From an uncultured Lysobacteraceae bacterium (GTDB taxonomy: Bacteria; Pseudomonadota; Gammaproteobacteria; Xanthomonadales; Xanthomonadaceae): a DNA stretch of 10,363 nucleotides. The DNA is taken from the NCBI GenBank assembly GCA_946482565.1, contig CAMLSB010000058.1, forward strand, positions 1-10,363, given 5' to 3'. The notes below the pieces were generated by a model that saw only the letters and a list, made by a program, of their open reading frames with translations, did not search any database and had not been told where the DNA came from. Each line of letters opens with the position of its first letter. The stretch's first letter is position 1. Positions 1-5,853 of this stretch are shown here, piece after piece. Position numbers and translations under genes: made by a program.

Positions 1-566
1 TCCTGCTCGACGAGGTCGAGAAGGCGCATCCGGACGTGTTCAACATCCTGCTGCAAGTGCTCGACGACGGGCGGCTCACGGACGGGCAGGGTCGCACGGT
101 CGATTTCCGCAACACCGTCATCGTGATGACGTCCAACCTCGGCTCCCACCAGATCCAGGAACTTGCGGGCGACGATTCCGCGGAGGCCTACACGCAGATG
201 AAGGCGGCGGTGATGGGCGTCGTGCAGGCGCATTTCCGCCCTGAGTTCATCAATCGGCTCGACGACATCGTCGTGTTCCACCCGCTCGACAAGGCCCAGA
301 TCCGCGAGATCGCCAGGATCCAGCTGCGCGGGCTGGAGAAGCGGCTGGCCGAGCGCGGCATCGCGCTGCAGCTGTCCGACGGCGCGTACGCCCTGCTGGG
401 CAACGTCGGCTTCGATCCGGTCTACGGCGCGCGGCCGCTGAAGCGGGCGATCCAGGCGCAGCTCGAGAATCCGCTCGCGCAGAAGATCCTCGCCGGCGAA
501 TTCGGTAGCGGCGATACCGTCCGCGTGGATGCCGAGGGCGGCAAGCTCGTTTTCGCGAAGGGCTGA
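1..566 (+). CDS. clpB: ATP-dependent disaggregase ClpB, C-terminal part (5' truncated by window)
   Basis: ClpB is the cytosolic Hsp100 AAA+ chaperone that pulls polypeptides out of aggregates together with DnaK. The reading frame is open from base 3, and 187 codons are visible up to the TGA at 564-566. This covers the second half of nucleotide-binding domain 2 and the C-terminal small domain. Visible motifs in order are the Walker B end [13 protein letters not shown] at the very start, the block [15 protein letters not shown], sensor 1 MTSNLGS, the arginine-finger region [11 protein letters not shown] and sensor 2 [25 protein letters not shown] is diagnostic of ClpB/ClpC-type D2 domains, and the absence of an extended C-terminal tail fits ClpB. 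The start, N-domain, D1 and coiled-coil M-domain lie upstream of the window, so promoter and regulation cannot be judged. The next gene converges on it with only 11 bp between the stop codons. I am very sure of the family. Confidence 0.97.
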   Translation, partial: LLDEVEKAHPDVFNILLQVLDDGRLTDGQGRTVDFRNTVIVMTSNLGSHQIQELAGDDSAEAYTQMKAAVMGVVQAHFRPEFINRLDDIVVFHPLDKAQIREIARIQLRGLEKRLAERGIALQLSDGAYALLGNVGFDPVYGARPLKRAIQAQLENPLAQKILAGEFGSGDTVRVDAEGGKLVFAKG

Positions 567-583
567 GCGCGCGCGGTTCAGCC
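561..583. terminator. Hairpin spanning the convergent clpB / PycTM-like stop codons
   Basis: GGCTGA (561-566) is the exact inverted complement of TCAGCC (578-583). The stem extends inward by a G-T and a C-G pair, giving 8 pairs around a 7-nt GC-rich loop. Both stop codons, clpB TGA on plus and the TGA of the facing gene on minus, lie inside the stem. No U-run follows on either side, so an intrinsic terminator is not proven. It may act as a bidirectional barrier or RNA 3'-end stabiliser, or be chance. Confidence 0.35.
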
Positions 584-1075
584 GGACAGCGTCGCCGCGC
601 AGGCCAGCGCGATCGCCGACACCAGCGCCGCCAGCGAGTGGTTGACGTGCCGGAACTTCGGCGCCACGCCAGCGGCCAGCAGGTGCGCCAGGTGCGACAG
701 GTCGTCGATGACCTTGCTCTCGCTCATCCGGCGGATGCCGCGCTCGTGTTCTTCCGCGCTGGTGTCGGCGACGCTTTCGGTGAACATCAGCGAGTGGTAG
801 CCGATCGCGTCGCGGCGGGTGAGGGTGGAGGCCAACACCCAGGCGGCGAATGCGATCGAGGTCAGCGCAAGCAGCATCGCGGCGACGATCAGGGCCCGGC
901 CGGCGCCGCCGCCGTCGACGAGTTCCTGGAAGCGTCCGCGTTCGCCCAGCGCGGGCGCGAGCAGCACGGCATTGCTGGTCAGCAGCAGCGACGCCTTCAC
1001 CGCGGCCAGCTGGTAGTAACCGTCGTAGCGCGAGATGCTGGTCTTCAGGAAATCGTAGCGGTCCTGGAATTGCAT
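578..1075 (-). CDS. PycTM-like (Pycsar effector / DUF5706 family) membrane protein
   Basis: This is a 165-aa protein with three predicted membrane segments: about residues 23-43 (LAAVKASLLLTSNAVLLA), 60-84 and 146-163. A cytosolic stretch lies between the second and third. The layout and several motifs match the DUF5706/PycTM family: a Lys-Ala-Ser (27-30) in helix 1, YHSLMF at 93-98, an acidic/polar helix (102-125), and the run LAHLLAAGVAPKFRHVN just before the last helix. PycTM proteins are the membrane effectors of Pycsar anti-phage systems; after binding cCMP or cUMP from a pyrimidine cyclase they disrupt the inner membrane. No cyclase is visible here, so defence function is not shown. The ATG at 1075 has a strong Shine-Dalgarno, AAGGGGG at 1088-1082, 6 nt upstream. 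The gene starts 16 bp after the ybaL stop, so it is probably co-transcribed with ybaL. The family call is by recalled resemblance, without an alignment. A generic three-helix protein is the alternative. Confidence 0.75.
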   Translation of the reverse strand: MQFQDRYDFLKTSISRYDGYYQLAAVKASLLLTSNAVLLAPALGERGRFQELVDGGGAGRALIVAAMLLALTSIAFAAWVLASTLTRRDAIGYHSLMFTESVADTSAEEHERGIRRMSESKVIDDLSHLAHLLAAGVAPKFRHVNHSLAALVSAIALACAATLSG

Positions 1076-1081
1076 CGGATG

Positions 1082-1088
1082 CCCCCTT
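1082..1088 (-). promoter_or_regulatory. Strong ribosome binding site of the PycTM-like gene
   Basis: On the minus strand AAGGGGG lies 6 nt upstream of the ATG at 1075. It sits in the 16-bp gap after the ybaL stop codon (1094-1092). Independent, efficient initiation after ybaL termination is therefore expected. It also supports this start over any other in frame. Confidence 0.7.
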
Positions 1089-1091
1089 GCG

Positions 1092-2771
1092 TCATTTGCG
1101 CGCCGGCCGGTAAGGCGGCGTCGCCATCACCATCTCGGCGAGCGAATAGGCGAGCTCGCGTTCCGCCAGCACCGCGGCGTCGGCGCCGTGCTGCAGCAGA
1201 TGCCGCACCTGGCCCTCGCTGTGCGCACGCGCCAGCACGGTGATCGCCGGATTGAGCGCCTTCAGCCGGGCGATGGTTTCGCCGGCCTCCAGCGCCTGCG
1301 GGATCGCGAACACCGCCAGCTTCGCGCGTTCCGGCGCCGCCTCGAGCATCACGCGCGGATTGGCCGCGTTGCCGCGGATCGTCGGCAGCCCGTCGGCGCG
1401 CGCCCGCCCGACCAGGTCGGCGTCGTCCTCGATCACCACCAGCGGCACTCCGCGTTCATGCAGGAGGTGCGCGAGCTGGCCGCCGACGCGCCCGTAGCCG
1501 ACGATGATCGCGTGGCCTTCGATGTCCATGGGCACCACGGCCGGTTCGGGCGGTGCGTCCCGCAGCACGCGCGCGTCCTCGCGCGCCTGCCAGCGGTCCA
1601 GCGCCATGAACAGGATCGGGTTGAGCATGATCGAGATGAGGGCGCCCGCCAGCACCAGGCTGTGCCCGTCCTTGGGCAGGATGCCGAGCGTGAGGCCGAG
1701 GCCGGCGATGATGAAGGCGAACTCGCCGATCTGCGCCAGGCTGGTCGAAATCGTCAGCGCCGTGGCGTTGGGGTGCCCGAACGCGCGCACGATCGCGTAG
1801 GCGGCCACCGACTTGCCGAACAGGATGATCAGCACGGTCGCGAGCACCTGCCATGGATGCTGGACGAGGATGTTCGGGTCGAACAGCATCCCGACCGACA
1901 CGAAGAACAGCACCGCGAACGCGTCGCGCATCGGCAGCGAGTCCTGCGCCGCCTGGTGGCTGAATTCCGATTCGTTGAGCAGCATGCCGGCGAAGAACGC
2001 GCCGAGCGCGAACGACACGCCGAACAGTTCCGCCGAGCCGAAGGCCACGCCCATCGCGATCGCCAGCACCGCCAGCGTGAACAGCTCGCGCGAGCCGGTG
2101 CCGGCGATGCGTTCGAGCACCCACGGGATCGCGCGACGCCCCACGATGAGCATGAACGCGACGAACGCCGCGACCTTGCCGAAGGTGATCGCCAGCGCCT
2201 TGGCGATGGCGGCCGCGCCCACCGGCTCGCCGGCACCGCTGCCGCCGAGCGCGCTTGCGAGCGCCGGGATCAGCACCAGCGCGACCACGCAGGCCAGGTC
2301 CTCCACGATCAGCCAGCCGACCGCGATCTTGCCGCGCCGCGTGTCGAGCAGGCGCCGCTCTTCCATCGCGCGCAGCAGCACCACGGTGCTGGCGGTCGCG
2401 AGCGAGAAGCCGAAGATGATGCCTTCGATGTGCGACCAGCCCATCATTTCCGCGAGGCCCCAGCCCAGCACCGTCGCCACCACGATCTGCGCGACCGCGC
2501 CGGGGATCGCGATGGTCTTCACCGACATCAGGTCGCGCAGCGAGAAATGCAGGCCGACGCCGAACATCAGCAGGATCACGCCGATCTCGGCGAGCTGCGG
2601 GGCGATCTCCGCGTCGCCGACGAAGCCGGGCGTGAACGGCCCGGCCAGCACGCCCGCCAGCAGGTAGCCCACCAGCGGCGACAGTCGCAGCCGGTTGGCC
2701 AGCGCCCCGAGCACGAACGCCAGCACGAAGCCGAACACGAGCATGGCGATCAGCGAGGTGTGGTGCGGCAT
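1092..2771 (-). CDS. ybaL: YbaL-type K+/H+ antiporter (CPA2 family with TrkA-N domain)
   Basis: This is a 559-aa inner-membrane monovalent cation:proton antiporter of the CPA2/Kef type. Residues about 8-390 form the Na+/H+ exchanger domain with roughly a dozen helices. Landmarks are SPLVGYLLAGVLAGPFTPGF (31-50), LLMFGVGLHFSL (67-78), the transport-core pair Glu157-Asp158 in WLIVEDLA, the block FALGAFFAGMLLNESE (254-269) and SLAQIGEFAFI (344-354). Residues about 418-530 form a TrkA-N/RCK domain with the Rossmann motif GYGRVG (425-430) and acidic Glu448 at the end of strand 2. Length and sequence agree closely with E. coli YbaL (558 aa), including the TPP near the C terminus. An upstream in-frame ATG at 2975 would add 68 residues of non-membrane, Arg/Pro-rich sequence overlapping the previous gene. 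The ATG at 2771 was chosen because its MPHHTSLI start matches the family. It begins 35 bp after the upstream oxidoreductase and ends 16 bp before the PycTM-like gene. Ion specificity is inferred from family. Confidence 0.95.
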   Translation of the reverse strand: MPHHTSLIAMLVFGFVLAFVLGALANRLRLSPLVGYLLAGVLAGPFTPGFVGDAEIAPQLAEIGVILLMFGVGLHFSLRDLMSVKTIAIPGAVAQIVVATVLGWGLAEMMGWSHIEGIIFGFSLATASTVVLLRAMEERRLLDTRRGKIAVGWLIVEDLACVVALVLIPALASALGGSGAGEPVGAAAIAKALAITFGKVAAFVAFMLIVGRRAIPWVLERIAGTGSRELFTLAVLAIAMGVAFGSAELFGVSFALGAFFAGMLLNESEFSHQAAQDSLPMRDAFAVLFFVSVGMLFDPNILVQHPWQVLATVLIILFGKSVAAYAIVRAFGHPNATALTISTSLAQIGEFAFIIAGLGLTLGILPKDGHSLVLAGALISIMLNPILFMALDRWQAREDARVLRDAPPEPAVVPMDIEGHAIIVGYGRVGGQLAHLLHERGVPLVVIEDDADLVGRARADGLPTIRGNAANPRVMLEAAPERAKLAVFAIPQALEAGETIARLKALNPAITVLARAHSEGQVRHLLQHGADAAVLAERELAYSLAEMVMATPPYRPARK

Positions 2772-2806
2772 CGGCGTTCCGGTCGGGGGATGGGGCAGTG
2801 TCGCCG

Positions 2807-4021
2807 CTAGCGCTCGCCCCGCGCAAACCCGAAGAGGCCGGCGAGCGGGTGGGCCCGCCGCTCCGCCAGTGCGCGCAGGAGCGGCGCGCCCGCCATCGCG
2901 TAGGTGATGCCGTTGCCGCCGTAGGCCATCGCGAACAGCACCCGCGGCCCGAGGGACGGGTGCGATCCGAACCACGGCAAGCCGTCATCGGTCTCGGCGA
3001 AGGTGCCGCCCCAGGCAAACGCCGGCCGCAACGGCACGTCCGGGAAAAGCGCCGTCGCCTTGCGCAACAGGCGCTCCGCCTTCGCCCCGACGCGCCGGTC
3101 GCGGCGTGCCGGAATGTCCACCGCATCATCTTCGCCGCCGACCAGCACGCGGCCGTCGGCGGTCGCGCGCAGGTACAGGTAGGGATGCGCGGTTTCCCAG
3201 AACAGCGTGCGTGCTAGGGGACCGAGCGAAGCGGCTGCCACCGGATCGGAAATGAAGGCATAGCTGCTGCGGTTCCGCGCCACGCGACGCGGAAGCCAGG
3301 CCTGTCCCTCGTAACCGGCGGCGACGACGACGTGCCGGGCACGGACATGCAGCCCTTCGCTGGTCGTCAGGAGCACGTCGCGCGCGCGGGGCTCGATCGA
3401 GGCGATCGCGGCGCGGTCGTGGACGCGCGCACCGGCCCTGCGCAGCCGCATCAGCAACCCCCACGCGGCGCGATACGGATCCATGCGCGCGGCGACGCTG
3501 CTGAGGATCGCGCCGGGCGCGGAGAAACCGTAGCGTCCAGCGACGTCGGCCGCCTCGAGCCAGCGCACCGGGAAGCCGTGGCGCGCGCGCAACTCGCATT
3601 CCGCGTGCAGCGGGCGCACGTCGCGCCCGCGACTGGCGTACTGCACGCTGGCGGCGCCCGTGAAGTCCACGCCGTGCAGGCCGCGCGTCGCATCCCGCAA
3701 CGCGGGAATCGCATCGAGGCAGGCACGATAGGCCAGCACCGCCGCGTCCTCGCCATGGCGCCGGGCGAGGTCGCGCATCGGCGTGTCGATCTCGTACTGG
3801 AGGAGGGCGGTGCTCGCCGAGGTGCTGCCCCAACCGGCCTCGCGCCGGTCGAAGACCGCGACTTCGTGCCCGTGCGCCGCGAACTCGGCCGCGGCGAGCG
3901 CGCCCGTGATCCCGGCGCCGATCACGGCGACATCGCAGCGCAGGTCCGCCTCCAGGGGCGGGAACGCCCCCGGCAGGCCGTTGCGCACCGTCCACCACGG
4001 ATAACCGCTCTTGAGATCCAT
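2807..4021 (-). CDS. FAD-dependent oxidoreductase, DAO family
   Basis: This is a 404-aa flavoprotein of the D-amino-acid-oxidase-like (DAO) superfamily, in the group of amine/amino-acid oxidases such as OrdL/PuuB. It is cytosolic, with no signal peptide. The N-terminal dinucleotide-binding fold is clear: DVAVIGAGITGALAAAEF with GAGITG at 35-40, then AVFDRR with acidic Asp58 for the FAD ribose. GWGSTSASTALLQYEID (63-79) is the FAD-proximal loop typical of the family. The C-terminal closing segment is WGGTFAETDDGLPWFG (337-352) and YGGNGITYAM (367-376), the second FAD contact. The substrate cannot be read from the sequence. The ATG at 4021 has only a weak upstream GCAGGC as ribosome site. The gene is first of the minus-strand run and is 35 bp from ybaL. 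It is not related to the KefF/KefG flavoproteins that regulate Kef channels, so the flavin link to the antiporter is only suggestive. Confidence 0.9.
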   Translation of the reverse strand: MDLKSGYPWWTVRNGLPGAFPPLEADLRCDVAVIGAGITGALAAAEFAAHGHEVAVFDRREAGWGSTSASTALLQYEIDTPMRDLARRHGEDAAVLAYRACLDAIPALRDATRGLHGVDFTGAASVQYASRGRDVRPLHAECELRARHGFPVRWLEAADVAGRYGFSAPGAILSSVAARMDPYRAAWGLLMRLRRAGARVHDRAAIASIEPRARDVLLTTSEGLHVRARHVVVAAGYEGQAWLPRRVARNRSSYAFISDPVAAASLGPLARTLFWETAHPYLYLRATADGRVLVGGEDDAVDIPARRDRRVGAKAERLLRKATALFPDVPLRPAFAWGGTFAETDDGLPWFGSHPSLGPRVLFAMAYGGNGITYAMAGAPLLRALAERRAHPLAGLFGFARGER

Positions 4022-4069
4022 GCCTGCACGCTAGCGGGCACCGGTCGCGGCGGGGTGAAGCGTGGCGGT

Positions 4070-4103
4070 GCCGGACGGGCTGCCGCAGTGACGTCCGGCC
4101 TAC
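4070..4103 (-). repeat. GTAG-type REP-like palindrome
   Basis: On the minus strand the element reads GTAG (4103-4100), then the arm GCCGGACG (4099-4092), an interior loop, and the perfect complementary arm CGTCCGGC (4077-4070). Inside lies a second, concentric inverted repeat, CTGC (4080-4083) and GCAG (4085-4088). The outer and inner repeats share nearly the same centre (about 4084). A GTAG tetranucleotide directly 5' of an imperfect GC-rich hairpin is the hallmark of the REP/SMAG elements mobilised by RAYT (TnpA_REP) proteins and known in Stenotrophomonas and relatives. Only one copy is in the window, so repeat status is inferred. It could instead be an operator or a chance hairpin. Confidence 0.5.
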
Positions 4104-4158
4104 GCGCCGCCCTTGCGACCGGGTTAGCCTCGGAACCCTTCGCGTATCGCGATGCCCC

Positions 4159-4163
4159 GGGGA
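4159..4163 (+). promoter_or_regulatory. Ribosome binding site deciding the M28 peptidase start
   Basis: GGGGA at 4159-4163 lies 6 nt upstream of the ATG at 4170. The earlier in-frame ATG at 4152 has no such site. Starting at 4170 also gives a clean signal peptide beginning MRSHLL. Confidence 0.6.
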
Positions 4164-4169
4164 CCAGAC

Positions 4170-5786
4170 ATGCGCAGCCATCTCCTTGCCGCCGCCACGG
4201 CGGTCGCACTCTTTGCCACGCCGGCCCTGGCCATGGGTGGCGATGCCACCGACGCCCAGATCGCCAGGATCATGGACGAGGGCCTCAGCCACAGCCAGGC
4301 GATGGCCAACGCATCCGAGCTGATGGACGGCATCGGCCCGCGCCTCACCAATTCCGAGAACTTCGACCGCGCCGCCGACTGGGCGCTGGGCAAGTTCCGC
4401 GCCTACGGCCTCGCCAACGTGCACAAGGAGGCGTATCCGTTCGGCAGCAACTGGAACCTCGACGGCTGGTCTGCGCGCGTGGTCCAGCCACGCGCCATCA
4501 CGATGCGCGCGATGCCGGTGGCGTGGAGCCCGGCGACCAGCGGCGTGATCACCGCGCCGGTCGTGCTGGCGCCGATGAGCAAGCCGGAACATTTCGCGAA
4601 ATGGCGCGGCAAGCTCGCGGGCAAGATCGTGATGGTCAGCCTGCCCGGCGAAGCGAGCCAGTCCGACAAGCCGCAGTTCATCCGCTACGACGGCAAGGCG
4701 CTGGCCGACATGGACAAGTACGACCTGCCGTCCGACGACCTCGACCCGTACCGCGACTTCAACAAGCAGACGGAATTCCCGCTGGAACTGTCGCGCTTCC
4801 TCAAGCAGGAAGGCGCGGTGGCGATGGTGCGCAGGAGCTATCGCGAGAATGGACTGGTGAGCGGCGAGGGCTACCAGGTCGATCCGGCCAATCCGGTGGC
4901 GCTGCCGTTCATGGAATTGTCCTCCGAGGACTATCGCCGGTTGGCGCGGCTCGAAGTCGCCGGCAAGCCGCCGGTGATCAGCCTGGAAATCGCTGCGCAC
5001 ACCGTCGACGGCGACACCAGCGCCGACAACCTCGTCGCGGAGATCCCCGGCACCGATCCGCGCGCCGGCTACGTGATGGCCGGCGGGCACTTCGACAGCT
5101 GGATCGCTGCCGATGGCGCCACCGATGACGGCGTGCCCAGCGTGGTCGTCATCGAGGCGGCGCGGATCATCCAGAGCCTCGGCGTGAAGCCGAAGCGGAC
5201 GATCCGCTTCGTATTGTGGTCGGGCGAGGAACAGGGCCTGCTCGGGTCGATCGCCTTCATCGAGCGCCACCTCGCCACCCGCCCGGTGGATGCATCGCGT
5301 TACGGCACCGCGCGCTTCGAGGAATGGCCGACCCGCTTCCCGATCACGAAGGGGCCGGAGTACGACCAGCTCAAGGCCTATTTCAACCTCGACAACGGTG
5401 CCGGCAAGATCCGCGGCATCTATGCCGAGAACAACATCGCCGCCGGGCCACTGCTGCGGAAGTGGCTGGCGCCGTTCGCTTCGCTGGGCGCGGGAACGGT
5501 GGTGGCCAGCCGCACCGGCGGCACCGACCATGAGTACATGCAGGCAGTGGGGCTGCCCGGGTTCCAGTTCATCCAGGATCCGCTGGACTACGGCTCGCGG
5601 GTCCACCACTCCAGCATCGACACGCTCGACCACGCCCCGCCCGACGACGTGCGCCAGGCGGCGACGGTGCTGGCGGCGATGCTGTGGCAGTCGGCCAACA
5701 GCAGCGAGGTGCTGCCCCGCCCGCCGCTGCCCACCGCGCCCGACAAGAGCAATCCGTTCAAGGTCGTGGATCCCGACAAGGAATGA
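4170..5786 (+). CDS. Secreted M28-family zinc metallopeptidase with PA-like insert
   Basis: This is a 538-aa exported aminopeptidase/carboxypeptidase-Q-like enzyme. Residues 1-21 form a Sec signal peptide (MRSHLLAAATAVALFATPALA) with an A-L-A cleavage site, so it acts in the periplasm or outside the cell. Residues about 120-280 look like a protease-associated (PA) domain, with LAGKIVMVSLPGE, FLKQEGAVAMVRRS and LPFMELSSEDY. The M28 catalytic domain then shows all co-catalytic zinc ligands: His307 and Asp309 in GGHFDSW, Asp319/320 in ATDDG, the Glu pair 353-354 in WSGEEQGLLGS, Asp408 in NLDNGAG and a His of the HHS pair 479-480. An intact site predicts an active di-zinc exopeptidase, whose peptide specificity cannot be read. 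The ATG at 4170 is preferred to that at 4152 (544 aa) because of its ribosome site and the signal peptide. The gene diverges from the oxidoreductase and precedes yheS by 66 bp. Function class is secure, biological role unknown. Confidence 0.94.
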   Translation: MRSHLLAAATAVALFATPALAMGGDATDAQIARIMDEGLSHSQAMANASELMDGIGPRLTNSENFDRAADWALGKFRAYGLANVHKEAYPFGSNWNLDGWSARVVQPRAITMRAMPVAWSPATSGVITAPVVLAPMSKPEHFAKWRGKLAGKIVMVSLPGEASQSDKPQFIRYDGKALADMDKYDLPSDDLDPYRDFNKQTEFPLELSRFLKQEGAVAMVRRSYRENGLVSGEGYQVDPANPVALPFMELSSEDYRRLARLEVAGKPPVISLEIAAHTVDGDTSADNLVAEIPGTDPRAGYVMAGGHFDSWIAADGATDDGVPSVVVIEAARIIQSLGVKPKRTIRFVLWSGEEQGLLGSIAFIERHLATRPVDASRYGTARFEEWPTRFPITKGPEYDQLKAYFNLDNGAGKIRGIYAENNIAAGPLLRKWLAPFASLGAGTVVASRTGGTDHEYMQAVGLPGFQFIQDPLDYGSRVHHSSIDTLDHAPPDDVRQAATVLAAMLWQSANSSEVLPRPPLPTAPDKSNPFKVVDPDKE

Positions 5787-5840
5787 CCGCCGGGTAACGG
5801 ATCGGCGCAGGCGCGGCCCGGCGAGCCAGGCGCCGGACGC

Positions 5841-5853
5841 TACAATGTGCCGA
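5841..5853 (+). promoter_or_regulatory. Likely -10 box for a leaderless yheS transcript
   Basis: TACAAT at 5841-5846 differs from the -10 consensus at one position. The ATG at 5853 lies 6 nt after its end, where transcription would normally begin. There is no Shine-Dalgarno between them. The predicted mRNA would start at or next to the A of the start codon. No good -35 is seen about 17 bp upstream. Confidence 0.5.

Larger units (their letters stand above)
4022..4169. other. Divergent intergenic region between the oxidoreductase operon and the M28 peptidase gene
   Basis: These 148 bp must hold the promoters of both divergent transcription units. I see no convincing -35/-10 pair in either direction. 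TTGCGA at 4113-4118 is -35-like but has no partner at proper spacing. The clearest structure is the REP-like palindrome at 4070-4103, listed separately. Confidence 0.6.

Noticed and set aside
1188..2810. Plus-strand open frame of 540 codons opposite ybaL
   Set aside because: It is Arg/His/Asp/Gln-rich with no domain, and the minus strand here encodes a full YbaL-like antiporter.
2772..2975. N-terminal extension of ybaL to the ATG at 2975
   Set aside because: The 68 extra residues are Arg/Pro/Gly-rich, overlap the oxidoreductase coding region and are absent from the family. The ATG at 2771 gives the usual length.
4152..4169. Earlier in-frame ATG of the M28 peptidase
   Set aside because: It has no ribosome site and would put MPRGPD before the signal peptide. 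The ATG at 4170 is better supported.
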